A stretch of DNA of 64,000 nucleotides from Glutinoglossum americanum (GCA_020080175.1 JAGHQL010000053.1:62001-126000); one strand, 5' to 3'. Shown: positions 21,752 to 33,219, counted from the first letter of the stretch. Translations and numbers: made by a program. Notes: a model not told the origin generated them from the letters alone.

Positions 21752-22093
21752 CTAAAAACAGTTAGTGCGGGCACCTAAGGCGTCTACCATGAAATTACTC
21801 AGGGACAACTCCGATGAGCTTAGACCCACAACGAGTTGTGAGAATTTGACTCCGTGTTCCGTCATTATGTTGTCCAACACAATGCGAGCTTTAGGTATGT
21901 CAAAACCCCCTATCCCATCGTCAAGTTGGTGGCGTTGGCGCAGACATTTTAACTTGGATCGGATCGCATCTTCTTTACGAATAGGAAGTCCGGGATAGTT
22001 TTTCCGGAGACAGGAGCAGATATCTGAGGCTGAAAGATGGTGGATTCTATAGAAGAGGAGGTTCGCGGTTTCTAACTCTGTCCACCGAGGCAT
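21752..22093 (-). CDS. Small SANT/Myb-like protein
   Basis: About 113 residues starting MPRWTELETANLLFYR, followed by SASDICSCLRKNYPGLPIRK and EDAIRSKLKCLRQRH. The W-T-x-x-E start, three helices and the basic recognition-helix end resemble the short Myb/SANT-like proteins common in Pezizomycotina. The C-terminal half (ARIVLDNIMTEHGVKFSQLV) is unrecognised. An upstream in-frame ATG at 22114 adds seven hydrophobic residues; the MPRW start is preferred by similarity to the 24997 gene. Likely DNA-binding. Confidence 0.5.
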   Translation of the reverse strand: MPRWTELETANLLFYRIHHLSASDICSCLRKNYPGLPIRKEDAIRSKLKCLRQRHQLDDGIGGFDIPKARIVLDNIMTEHGVKFSQLVVGLSSSELSLSNFMVDALGARTNCF

Positions 22094-22224
22094 AGCTAGT
22101 AGTAAACTAAGCAAACAAAGGTTGTATATGATTCGCTATTATAGAACTTTCCAGATGACAGAATAAAAAAGACTAAAGAATACATTATTTTCCCCAGAGA
22201 TAACCCCCTATTATATAGCGAGAT

Positions 22225-22860
22225 TTACGTACACTCAGGGTCCTGCTCCGCGTCCGCCGCCGTCGACAGAGGCGTAGCTGCTTGTGATGACAGAGTTGAT
22301 TCAGGCATTTCAGGGAATGTCTGAATCCCTTCAGCGCTTCCATTGCGACACTCTACCGTGACTATTGGATGGTTACGGTCACTAGCAAATTCGCTTGCAT
22401 TATTAGTACCATCGAGGATGTGAATTCGGCTGCATGATACGGAGTCCTGTGCCGCGCAGTCCCTGCAAACCCTCAGCTACCGGCCATTCCGTTATCGTAT
22501 CGGAGAAACTCACCAATACACAGACGCGAATCCGCCAGGCGAACTGTGGGGCAAGCGAAATCTTGCGCGCTGCTCCCCTGCACAGTTTTGGGGAACTGCG
22601 GTAAAATGCAACGGGAGAAAATCGTCGTTTTCGAAAACGACGGTTACCTCGCAGGTCTTGTTTCGCAAGTTAAACATCCTCGGCTACTGTCAGCGTGCGT
22701 CTGTACAGCCAAAATCGGATGCATATTACTGAAATGTAAGGCTACTTCCGGTTCGGAGGTCAGGTACTGGATTGACCAGGCACGGCAGCGTGTCTTCTAG
22801 GGAAAAGGGAGTTACTAGAGCGACCCAAGATAAAACGAGAAGCAGTATGTGAGGAGTCAT
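22225..22860 (-). CDS. Small secreted protein, spliced, unknown family
   Basis: The ATG at 22860 starts a clear signal peptide (MTPHILLLVLSWVALVTPFS) followed by LEDTLPCLVNP. A middle exon (about 22670-22514) reads FNLRNKTCEVTVVFENDDFL, TAVPQNCAGEQRARFRLPHS and GGFASVYW. A 51-nt intron (22463-22513, GTGAGT donor, TTTGCAG acceptor) joins it in phase to DCAAQDSVSCSRIHILDGTN, then HPIVTVECRNG and a Ser/Thr-rich C-terminus ending at 22225. The beta-rich middle with paired cysteines looks like an extracellular domain. The first intron is uncertain: donors at about 22786 or 22746 and an acceptor just before 22670 both fit, and a decayed frame cannot be excluded. Family not recognised. Confidence 0.5.
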
Positions 22861-23933
22861 ATTGATATCAGCTGAGTTTTGGGGGCTGTGCGTGGCGCTG
22901 GCTGGATCTAGACACGGGTCAGAAGATCGGAATATATATGCTTTCAGGAAGCATTGGGACATCCTTGGGTATTCCTGTTTCCGGTTGGCGTCATCTGTTA
23001 TCCCGGCCTGCGTCATCTGTTATTCTGCTTTGCATCCTGCCGGTGGACGAAAGCGGTTTTTGGTTTTTGGCTCTCGGTGCACGGTTCACGGCTGACCTGT
23101 TATGTATTATACATCCAGTAGCTTAAAACCCCTAAGATAAGGTGCATGAAATTACCATTTTCTCCATAATGGCTGACCTAAGTAAGGCAATACCATTTTC
23201 ATTCATTGTTGAAGATATGCTCATTGTAAGTACGGGTACTACAATACTCCGCAGCAAGCAACACGCCCTTCAGCGAGTTCAGCTCAAGCTACAAACGATG
23301 CCCTTGGGTGAAGGCCTTCGGATTGGGCTGGGGCACGCCCTTCTCCTCCAACGCCTCATGTCCTCAGGTCCAGAAATATCCAGCTATGGTAACGCCCCTG
23401 GCCGAATGGAGGGATCTGGAGCTTTTGCCCATAGGACCGATACTGGCGGCTACAATCAGTTTCATGTAGTATATTGTGAACTTGAGCAGCTTACCGCTTC
23501 GATTGAAATCTGATTTGGAAGCAGGGTAGCGTCTAAAGGCAGGTTTTCGTATGTGGAGGCATATTTTAAGACGAAGTTCCTGCATTATTCCTTAGTACGC
23601 CTAACTAGTCTTTAGTCAATTGAACATACCTTGCAATTGTTGCATTTGCCTTGCGGTTCATCTGTTCTTCCCCTACACCCACGCTCGTAATTTGAGCACT
23701 GAAACATGCCTTTTGCGAGTGATAGGCTGTTTCTTAATTGGCGCAATGAGTTTTGGCGCTGGAGGAGGAGGTAGGAGGCATTTATAACTTCCCCTCTGCA
23801 GATCCCTTAAACGGCCTTGGTATGCGTGGCACACAATTATAAATATATCATAACAACATATAAGACCAGCTGATCACCCCAATAGAAAGCCACATTGACA
23901 GGACCTCAACAAAGATACTTCGCGGTAAACAAC
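22861..23933. other. Intergenic, one weak frame
   Basis: A plus-strand frame at 23142-23513 contains TTILRSKQHALQRVQLKLQT and ends QFHVVYCELEQLTASIEI. It could be an exon of a small gene, but no family or splice partner is seen. No repeats were found. Confidence 0.35.
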
Positions 23934-24428
23934 ATGGCCACCAATGAGTGCTTATTTGAGGATTGCTTTGATCTCTCCGACTTTACCGGTTTCGATAGCG
24001 AGCTCCATAAGCTTGTCAAATCCAGCGAACCGGATACCCAGACGTTTCTCAATACCGAATGTCTTTTTGACACCAGCACGCAAGCATTCGACCCCGAGGT
24101 ACCGAACGCTGAGGTACAGGAAATCATACACCTTAAAGAAACAATAAGGGATCTCGAGAAAAGGGTGGAGATGCTTGAAAGGTACTTGAATTCCAGCGCT
24201 GCCTCAAGAGATATAAGCCTAACGGTCCATTGCAGTCTTCTTTTGCCCAGAGATAAATGGGAGCAGGATTTTTCGAGCTGGGCGGTCTCAGTGAATAAAC
24301 TTCTTACGATAATTATGGAGGGAAAGGCCTCAGACCAGGGGCTTAGTAGAGATCAATTGGTTGGAGCTGAACAGTGGGTAGATACGTTGTGTGACCCTGC
24401 TTCGACACAGACGCAGTACTCGCAGTAG
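23934..24428 (+). CDS. Small coiled-coil protein, unknown
   Basis: A 164-residue single-exon protein starting at AACATGGCC, a good fungal start context. The N-terminal half is acidic (ECLFEDCFDLSDFTGFDSEL). VQEIIHLKETIRDLEKRVEM and LERYLN form a leucine-heptad helix around residues 62-87. The rest contains WEQDFSSWAVSVNKLLTIIM. Its plan of short acidic leader plus zipper could suit a regulator lacking a basic region. Family not recognised; two other short coiled-coil genes lie in the window (25661 and 46676). Confidence 0.5.
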   Translation: MATNECLFEDCFDLSDFTGFDSELHKLVKSSEPDTQTFLNTECLFDTSTQAFDPEVPNAEVQEIIHLKETIRDLEKRVEMLERYLNSSAASRDISLTVHCSLLLPRDKWEQDFSSWAVSVNKLLTIIMEGKASDQGLSRDQLVGAEQWVDTLCDPASTQTQYSQ

Positions 24429-24996
24429 CGTCTGTTGGTCACAGTGATCAGCTTGGTTGCGTTGGTTAGCGCGAGGCGGCAGTGTGGCGCGGATATGTGA
24501 TACGATTTTATCACCTTTGCTACATTGTATGGCCTATTGCCACAACTTTGTTATAAGAATTCTGCTTTGATTGCTTTCTGGTTTGTAGCTATAATTTAGG
24601 ATATGTCTCTGACCCGCGCAATCCACAATGGACTGTAGACCCATCCTTTTAGCATAATCGTTATTGGAAAAGTCGAGGCGACACTAGTTGCGGCTCAGCT
24701 TGCTTGTAATAGCGCGAGGTAGGGCGGGGGCGTTGCGTAATCGCTATGCCTCGTGAGGTGGGGTGGGAAACAGCGCGCTTGGATCGCGTTGACTCGTGAG
24801 GTGGGCAGCCAACCCTTGGCATCTGCAAGTTGGGGGCGGCTTGATTGCGATTGCCAAGCCCACGAGGCGAGGTAGTCCGCAAGTTGGTTAAATATCCCAG
24901 TCTGGAGCAGCTCACTTGGGATCATGGTGCCTGGAATAATTACACTCCATAGCCGCCTGGGAATTCACACGCAAGCCTCACACCTCACTACGAAAC
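24429..24996. other. Promoter region with CCTCGTGAGG-type near-palindromes
   Basis: No gene. GCCTCGTGAGGTGGG occurs near 24748, ACTCGTGAGGTGGG near 24791 and a reverse CCCACGAGGCGAGG near 24860, ahead of the small SANT-like gene. The same core is at about 10391 and 25536. Possibly binding sites for a local regulator. Confidence 0.35.
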
Positions 24997-25164
24997 ATGT
25001 CTACTGCATTTACACCTGAGCAAGTGACCTGGATAGTCGCCCAAAAAAATGGAACAGATTTGTCCTGGGAAGACATTAAGGATTTTTTCAATACATACTT
25101 CGGTCAAAATCGTTCAATCGAGTCTGTCAGGTCCCGATATTACAAGGAGCAAGCGCGTAAGTAG
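24997..25164 (+). CDS. Mini SANT/Myb-like protein (54 residues)
   Basis: A short frame, MSTAFTPEQVTWIVAQKNGT, continues DLSWEDIKDFFNTYFGQNRS and IESVRSRYYKEQARK. The spacing of W, W, F and the R-rich third helix matches the minimal fungal Myb-like/HTH peptides. GTAAGTAG at the end of the frame is a strong donor: splicing to CAG at about 25208 would only change the last residues (RVTGS then stop). Either way the product is one DNA-binding-sized domain. Confidence 0.55.
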   Translation: MSTAFTPEQVTWIVAQKNGTDLSWEDIKDFFNTYFGQNRSIESVRSRYYKEQARK

Positions 25165-25660
25165 ATAACCCCCAGAGCTAATATAGAAAGTGATTTACGG
25201 CCGCTCAGGTGTGACCGGAAGTTGAGCCCTGATATCGAAGACTCCTAGAGGGGTGATAGAGGTCAGTTCCGGATACGTAACATGGAGGATCTTGCTAAGA
25301 TCGGTAATTTTGACGCATCAATCAGATTTCCGATCTACCCTGTTGGTGTACGTGTTAGGGGTTAGTGATGAATGGGTGTTGTGGGGCTTCCAAGAGACGA
25401 CTATTTCTTTCTCGTTTTATGTATCCTAACTTTTGATTCACTTTGACCACTGAAAGCCTACCACACTCACAAGGGCAGTTTTTGTAAATAAATCAAGTAC
25501 GCCTACGCATCCCAATCAAAACACAGAGTCAAGGTCGCCTCGTGAGGGGAGTGCTTTCGTCCCCTGCCCCTGAAACCTTGTTATTACTAACTCTGATACT
25601 TAGAATATAAGGCCCATACCGATTCTCAGTAACACATTCCCAACCCCAAACGCCGTCGCA
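25165..25660. other. Intergenic, no gene supported
   Basis: No coding motif was found. One CCTCGTGAGG core lies near 25536, about 125 bp before the next ATG. Confidence 0.4.
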
Positions 25661-26163
25661 ATGAACGCAGTAAGCCCTCTCTCACCTAAACAGCCTCCCA
25701 TATTCTAAAGCCTACCTAGATAAACCCTCCAAAATGTCCTACTTGCGAGTTGAACCTCGACTACGAGTTTTTAGTTAGCCATTACCTCTTCACTACCGAG
25801 AAGCTCCAACAAGAAAGCCTGTCGGCAGGTCAAGCCCCGGACCTAGAAAAGGAACTTCGAGCTTTGCAGGGAGCACTACAAAACGAGCGGAATGCACACC
25901 AACGCTCTATTCAGCTACTCAACAAACACGTTCGCCAAATCGGCCAGCAACGAATTCTTTTAGAAGGGGTCAGCCAGTCCATGCGAGCGTACCATATCGC
26001 TTATAACCAGATCATAGTGTTGAAAAAAAGAAATGAGGATTTGAATATCGTGTTGGAGAAGAAGGAAGAGCTGCTGTTGGATACAGCAAATGTGTTAAAG
26101 GGGAAGGAAGAGATGTTGCTGGTAGCGGAGGAAGCCCTCAGAAATGTCAAGCATATGGAATAA
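25661..26163 (+). CDS. CPxC-containing coiled-coil protein
   Basis: Exon 1 is only ATGAACGCA (25661-25669). A 50-nt intron joins it in phase to 25720-26163. The product has 150 residues: MNA-INPPKCPTCELNLDYEF, then a long helix with LEKELRALQGALQNERNAHQ, IVLKKRNEDLNIVLEKKEEL and LKGKEEMLLVAEEALRNVK. One CPTC knuckle at the N-terminus could bind zinc or mediate disulfide pairing. Without the micro-exon no ATG precedes the CPTC motif in frame. Family not recognised. It converges tail-to-tail on the kinase-like gene, with 4 nt between their stops. Confidence 0.55.
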
Positions 26164-26167
26164 CTGT

Positions 26168-27236
26168 TCAAGTTTTGAAGGGGTTGTGGTCATGAGGCGT
26201 CCAGTCAGTATGGCATTCAATAGAGGCCAATTCAACAAGTGGCGCTAGAGATTCTTGCGTTCCTCCCAAAAATATGTGCTTTTCAGAGTCAGATATAACG
26301 ATTGATTCAATGGAAGATATATAATATGCACTTACGGGTTTTGTTTTGATTGTTGATCGAGGAGTGACTGGAAAAGCGAAGAGAGATTGCAGGTAGTCCA
26401 CAAGGTCGGGGGTCCACAATTCGAGCTCTAGAATCTCGCAAGACCTAGAGAGCCTCACCGCTTTTACCAAGTCCCCTCGCGTGGAGTTTAGTATATATGG
26501 TAGGGTTCTATTCATCGCTTCCAATAGAACTAAGCCAAGACTCTCCACATCGGTCGTTGGCATAGGAGAGTCGTCTGGCACGCTGGTGCAGTCCTCGAAA
26601 CTTGCTGCAGGAATTATATTAGAATACCTGCATTATTATCTGCATATGGTTGGGCTTAATACTTAGCACAATATGCCCTTCCCTAGAGACTCGGATAGTT
26701 TCACTAGTGATTTCCCCATGAACGATACCCATGTTGCACATGTATTCTATGGCAGAAGAGAGCTATCCTGAGTCAGTTAGATCTTAAGACGAGCCAGACG
26801 GTCTCACCGAAACAGCCACTGTCCTAACTTGGTTCTCGTTAAGTCTAACATGAACAGAAGATATCTCCGCCAGTGTGTGCCTAAAGTAGTCAGTTACAAG
26901 GAAGAATCTTCCTTCGTGCTGCAAGATATCTTTGATGGCGACTATGTGTTTGTGTTGCATCTTCCGTATATCTAAAAGTAACTTCACGCTCTGTTCTTCA
27001 TTGATTTCTCTCACCGCTGCAAAGGCTCCATCGCGACCGCAGCAAAAAGAAAACAATTGTCCCTGATTCAAATCGCTGAGACGCCGGTAGAGCTCCCAAG
27101 GAGAGGATTTACCCGTAGAATTTCCAGCGAGTATATCTAGAGCCGGCGATTTCACGTATGACTCGCCAAGATCCAAAGACAGGCTGGTTTGAGGGAGACA
27201 AGGTGCTTGAGGGCGAAAGTTTCTAGTAACATCCAT
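26168..27236 (-). CDS. Degenerate protein kinase-like protein (pseudokinase)
   Basis: Three exons: 27236-26808, 26762-26663 and 26604-26168, with introns of 45 and 58 nt in phase; about 320 residues. A further in-frame 57-nt intron is possible near 26280-26337. The N-lobe has SFCCGRDGAFAAVREINEEQ and a kept helix-C region KLLLDIRKMQHKHIVAIKDI. The catalytic loop reads MGIVHGEITSETIRVS, with HRD changed to HGE and no catalytic Asp. DFG appears missing (HIVL then a jump to SFEDCTSVPDD). TDVESLGLVLLEAMNR is the helix-F region. Lacking HRD-Asp and DFG, it is likely a pseudokinase. It resembles fungal families of degenerate PAK-like kinases in variable regions. Confidence 0.65.
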
Positions 27237-27490
27237 TTTGGTGATTAGCTACTACTCCGCCGAAATCGCCATTCATGAGGTTATAGCTCTAAACGGAGCT
27301 GGCGCCAAGAGGGTCCCGAAAGACCAAAGACGGAAAACGGAAATAGACTAACAAGACCAAACGCGAAAGACGCAGTAAGGTTTCCCAATATGTGATCCCG
27401 GCGCTAAACCATGGCTAGCGACCTTTATAGCGCGGGTACCTGCAGTCCCCTGCGGTCTTCCTCTCAAACCGGAAGATCAGTAAACCCATT

Positions 27491-30400
27491 ATGGAAGAGA
27501 CAGCCGATGGTGGGATTGAGGCGTCCAAAAATGGATCCTTCCGGGGAACCGCCAGAGTGCACATTTCAAGGCTCTCCTTCGATAATAATACAGGAAAGCG
27601 AGCGATATCGAAGAAAAATATTAATCGACTCCACCGGATTTTTCAATTGGAAGGGTGCCTTCGTTTGGATTCCGAGAATGATGTTCCAGTTCAGATTGAA
27701 GAAGATATTCTTGCTCAAGCATTAGCGGAGTCGCGATTAATAGATCAAGATTTGAAGCTTCTGCCTAATGACGGCAAACCGCATTTCCTTCATCTTCCAC
27801 AAAATTACCAGCTCGAATGCCTACATGGACAACACCGGATCTTGGCGGGGAAAAAATATTTAGAAGAAGAATATGTAGGAGAGGAAGAAGAACTGTGGTG
27901 GACGGTCAAGCTTTATCTTAAAGGTATGGTAGGTAACATTTCTGCGTGACCACCCTTGCTTACCTCAAGTAGGTTCTCTGTCAAAAGACGCCTGTATAAG
28001 GATCCAGGAACAGCATCCCAATAGTCAGCCGGTTTCTGATGGAGAAATCTTTCAGAAAATACGATACTATCACAAACAAGACAATGTTCAAGCTGAGGGG
28101 AAGTGGTGGGCTCGACTCTCAGATACAAAACAAAAGGACGTTAAGCAGTTGCTTAAAATGGAAGAGTTCGTCCTTGTTCTGGATGAGCTCTTGGAAATAC
28201 CTGGGCTATGGAGTACGGTCAAGTTAGGGACACTACACCGTTTTCTGACATTGAAATGCGATGAGGTAGAGTAGACAAACACTCTGTCTAGCTCAGCAGC
28301 TTACTGATATTGGCGTATAATAGGAAATGCTGCACTTTCTTAGACATATCTTATTCGTATGGGACAAAATTCTCGACAGGGTTCCAAGATCCGCAATCGA
28401 TCAGCTCACTGTTGCAAATTTGGAGCTTCGTACACCCATGGTCTCTAGGAAGGACAGCCGTGAAATATACGCCATGATGGAGACAGTTCAACTTTTCCCA
28501 TCCGTTTCCGATCCTGCGGTTCGACAAACCCTTTTAAGAAACCTCTCTACGATTTCTTGCCTCATCCCTAGCATGAGGGTTTTCCTTGAAAACCTTAAAT
28601 ACCTTGAGCCGTGCTGCAACGTCTTGAAAGGTCTGATGAACTTCACCCAGAGCAGCACTATTCGCCAATGTCTCTTCAAGTCTTACGTTGCCCCCCCCTG
28701 TTTACTTGTTGAAACGTGTGAAGGGAAGCTACAGTCTGCTACCGCAACTGACAATAAATTGGCTGCCTACCTACAGTTGTGGATCTACGCCATGAGGAAT
28801 TTTCCAGAGATGGTCGCAGTGGCCCCGAAGAAGGAATTAGGCCAAGAAAAGCCGGTGGTACTTGAGCCCAACCCCAAATTATGGATTGAAATCAGCAAAA
28901 TGGCTGTAAGTCTAGGCTTTCGGACACCGAAAGCCCTTAAATGGGGGAAGCAGAATCCAGATGAGAGTGTCGCTCGGGCATTTCTATTACGTGCTAGGCC
29001 ACCTACTAAATATGAATTCACTAGCATCACAATCGATATGGCAACTAAGCAAATTGCAAAAATTCTCTCCATGGCCAAACAAATTAAGGCAAAGACCAGA
29101 ACTCTACGACTGACACTTCCGCATGGTGGGGAATCCAGAGACCGGAGGTGTGGACGTCCGTTCGAGAACAGTCAGATATTTGACCAGGAATTCCTTTTCC
29201 TACCTTACATGAGCGGTGAGGATGCACCTAATTCTGGTGAAGACATATCATCCTTTTTTGTGAAGCGGAACTTCTTGCGCTCGTTTTTCGATACTAGTAT
29301 CGGGGTAAGCTGTATGTGGAAGAAGCTACTCAATATACGCTGACCACTGGCATCACTAGGTGAACCTCTCTCAGTCAAACAATGGTGAAAGCAATACAGC
29401 GACAACTGCATTGGAACCTGATGACACAGACCTTATGGATGTGGATACGGTTACCCAACATACGGGAAACTTAGCCGCGACCAAAGAAATGGAATCGAAA
29501 ATTGAACTCCTCCAGAAAAGGGTACATGAAATCCAGATTGAAGCAAGAAGAGAAATTGAAAGTCTACTGGGGCAACTAGCCAGACAGCAGCAACAATCCG
29601 CCAAGCAAGCGCAAGCAGAGAAAGAATGTATTAGGCGGGCAGAGAATGCAGAGATGGCCATGCATGAAAAAGCCGGGGAATTAGAGTCACAATTACAGCA
29701 GATAGGCCGTGACCGGCTAAAAAATGACGAATTGAAGCTACAGCTGGAAACTATTAGCACGCAGATGAGGAATATGGAACAATCTAAACAACAAATGCAA
29801 CTACGTTTAGAGCAGGCCCAAAACAGACCTAAAGGGGAGCAACAAAAAAACAACTTATACAATAATAGGGAAACTAGTAATGAACAACAGAAAGCAGATC
29901 TAGTGGGGTCGATGCTGCGGGTACAAGAGTTAGAATTGGAGTTAGAGAAGAAGGCGGAAAAAGAGGAACTACTTCAGTCACAACTTAATAAGATCAGCTT
30001 CGAAAATAACCAACTGCAATCTACGAATGCCGAACAGCAGAGAAAATATGAGGAAACCCAAAGAAGGTATCTGGAGAAAGTAAAAAAGTACTCAGAAAAA
30101 ATAAATGAGAGTATCCGACTTCGGGATGAAGCGACGGAACGGTCCCGAACCCTGGAATTACAGTCACTCCAAGATCGAAAAGAGTATCAGGAAAAGGTAA
30201 ACGGTCAACTCCATTCACTGATGCAACAAAGCAAGGAAGCAATAGAACGGTACCAAATCCTGGAATCACAGTCACTCCAAGATCGGAAAGAGTATCAGGA
30301 AAAGATAAATGATCTGGAAGCTCAACTCCGCTCACAGATACAACGAAGCAACGAAGCCTGCCAGAACTTCAAACTTCAAAATCAGGCCTTGGAATTGCAA

Positions 30401-31645
30401 GCACAACGAAACCACACCCCGCCAAATCCTGACACCGAAAGCACTTTCCAAGAGGGTGCAATTATCTCAAAGCTCAAAGCTATTGCCAATAGACCTACAA
30501 CAGAACTGCGTCGTGTTCATTTTGAAGTATTCGAAAAACAACCTACCTCAACCAAAGTTTCCATTCCATTGGACGAGCAATTAGTAAATGAGCTCTCAGC
30601 AGAGGTTCTGTCAGCAAATTGGAGCATTTTCCACCCTTCCGGCAGTGTTATACCTAATGCTCGTATGCTTTTCAAGCTTGCTAAAGACTCTGCCAAGCCA
30701 AATTTTTCCATCGTCTCCAAGGATAGCGTCAAAACCTTTCGCGAAAAGCAGAGAATGATCATTATAAAGAGACCAAATCGTCATGACGGCTCAGATTCCG
30801 AAGTTCAAATCAGATCCAAAAAGGATACCCGCCATGTGAAAAAGCGCCGGCGGCTAGGAGATCTTAAACTCAACGAAGGAGACCCTAAATCTAACGAGGA
30901 AGGAGCTCAAGATCCTCTGCCTGAGTGGGTCCTATATTGGAATCCGGAATGGCAAAAAATCCTTGATGATGCTATGAAACATAGCCCTGATTATGTGCTG
31001 GCTACTACCTCTGCAAATTCTCGATTGACCCAGCGCTCTTTCCAGACCCTACTTCCCGATTATGGTTCACCTAATGGACAAGGTCGGTCAGGATGGCTAG
31101 ATGATGAGATCGTCAATGCCTATATGCAACTTCTTGTTGACGACGCAAGTAAGAGGGGACAAAAAGCATTCGCTCTCAATTCATTCTTCTATAAGAAACT
31201 CGCAGAATCTGGCCCAAAGTCAGTGGAACGATGGACCAAGCGCATAAAAGTTGGCGACAAAGGTATCCTTGATGCCGATGCCATATATATCCCAGTAAAC
31301 CAAAACAACCATTGGACAATGTTTGTTATTTTGAGCAAAGAGAAGTGCATTGCTTATCTTGACTCACTCAATGGTACGGGAATCGAGCAAGTAAGAAAAA
31401 TTAAAGAGTGGCTCGAATTCGACCTAGGAAAGTTGTGGGTAGAGAAGGAATGGACTACTTACAGCTCGTCTCCGCAACAGAAAAACGCCAAAGATTGTGG
31501 TGTATTTGCTGTTACATCAGCAAAGATGATCTCTCTACAGTATGACCCGCTCTCCTACTCTTTCGCTAACATAAACACGATACGCAAAAAAATGGTAGTA
31601 GAGCTCATCAAAGGTGAAATCTTGAGAGATGAAGAACAGCTTTAG
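27491..31645 (+). CDS. DUF3723 protein fused to coiled coil and Ulp1/C48 cysteine protease
   Basis: Exons 27491-27923, 27973-28265, 28324-29304 and 29360-31645, introns 49, 58 and 55 nt, all in phase; 1330 residues. The N-terminal 570 residues are DUF3723: ARVHISRLSFDNNTGKRAIS, RLHRIFQLEGCLRLD, LECLHGQHRILAGKKYL, EGKWWARLS, TLHRFLTLKC, ETVQLFPSVSDP. After the third intron comes a 300-residue coiled coil with a 37-residue duplication (LQSLQDRKEYQEK twice). A basic patch KKRRRLGD precedes a C-terminal C48 domain: GWLDDEIVNAYMQLL, NNHWTMFVI (His), YLDSLN (Asp), Q and DCGVFAV (Cys). The predicted role is a SUMO/ubiquitin-like protease with an unknown DUF3723 module, probably nuclear. The third intron (GTAAGC donor, CGCTGAC branch, CACTAG acceptor) decides fusion; without it there are two adjacent genes, the second lacking an early ATG. 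DUF3723 is a reported Starship auxiliary class. Confidence 0.8.
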
Positions 31646-32948
31646 GGGGCCTATTCTTCGAGATGCTATGGAACCAGTGGCACATCGGGCATAGGAACAG
31701 CTTCCACTGGCCCCAGTGAGGCTTTGATAGTTGGTCTCGACAAGACACACTCAGCTTATCTGAGCTTACAGGCAAGGCGATATTAGGGCCGTGAAGTTCA
31801 AGTACTAGCTTGAATCCCAAGGTGATGATAGTGATATCCTTTGTTCTAGCTTTGGTGTCAAGGGAAAATAGGGCTAGTGAACCAGATGTCTGAATCCCAT
31901 CACGATAGGTGGCGTTGGCTTTGGGCGGATGTTGAAATTGTGGCGCGAACCAATGGGTTCCCGGAGGTGTGGAATAGGGGCACGCCAATTTTGACTAGCC
32001 CCTATTTGGTCGGCTTGGCGCCCCAACACCCAACAAGAATTTCTCTCAACGCTCCTTTGTAATAACTAAGTCAATAATCAATTGAAGCAATGCCTATAGA
32101 ACGTCTACTATACACGTAATCTTCAAGAGCGGAATCTACTATGTACGTAGTACGTAACGTCCCTCCCTTCGTAGCGAGACACCCTCCGTGCCGAGACATA
32201 TGAGGGGTACTTTGACTTTAAGCAACTCGATTCCCGTGCACACGTTGATATTTGCCACAGTTCTATATAAGTCATATGCTATAGCTATTCATAAACATCC
32301 AAGACCCCTCCCACCTAAAAATTATGTTCGTATTGTTGCCTTCACGCTTAAGTTACAAAGAACCTTCTTTTCACACATAACAATGCTTCTTCGCTGCAGC
32401 ATCACTATTAAACTCTTACCACTCACGATACTTATGAGGGGGTGTTATTCGAACCTGAGAGCCTTACAATAGCCTGGTAAGTCATCATTAGCCTTGTGTC
32501 CGCTGTGGCATACAAATTCATGCAAGGTTGCCATGCTGATTGGTACCTCGGCTAGTGCCAAACAGCCCCGCACGTAATCATCGTGATGTAATTTACTTAG
32601 AGTGGCTGACAGATCTGTGGCTATGCGAAGCCTTTCCTCTCCTGCAGATGCTTGGAATATATAAAAATCCGACTCCGGAACAGTAGAGGAAACTGGTGAC
32701 TACTCGACAAGTCTCCAAAGTGGCATTTGCTTACGTAGGTGTACAGTCGCTTGCAAAATCGGCTTCCCCTCCAACCGCACAGCAGAGATTTTACCCCACC
32801 TCAAAATTAGATCTCTTGGCATCTACCTTACCGAGATAAGCTAAGCGTCAAATCGCGGTGCATACTGGACAGTACTGGTGGCTCGTGTATGGGTTCGCCA
32901 CATTGTGGCTCAGGTTTTTAATCAACCATCGTCTCCTATCAAATTTAG
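31646..32948. other. Intergenic, no gene supported
   Basis: Only short frames without motifs. TACGTAGTACGTA-like small palindromes occur near 32139-32157. This is the gap between the DUF3723 gene and the receptor locus. Confidence 0.45.
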
Positions 32949-33003
32949 TATATCTCGACAAGGCTGTGGCCGGTGCGGGTCGGCCACCCTCCCTGTTAGC
33001 GCA
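32949..33003 (+). repeat. Left arm of inverted repeat flanking the NLR gene
   Basis: TATATCTCGACAAGGCTGTG then GCCGGTGCGGGTCGGCCACC and CTCCCTGTTAGCGCA. The reverse complement of 37199-37254 matches it with about 8 differences over 55 bp. It lies about 217 bp upstream of the receptor start. Confidence 0.7.
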
Positions 33004-33219
33004 GGCAAACTGCATACAGGTTGAACAGCATCGGAGAAAAGATGAGCGGATCTCGGCGGAACATAATTCCGTATACGATGTGCCAGCACAGCCTCGTCGA
33101 GCTAAAGATAAACGGCAATACTCTCTACAACGTAGGAACGGTCTCGCAGCACTGTGGGTCCACGAATCCACTGCCGTCAATTTATTGTCTAACCTGGCTG
33201 TTTCGCTGAACTTTGCATC

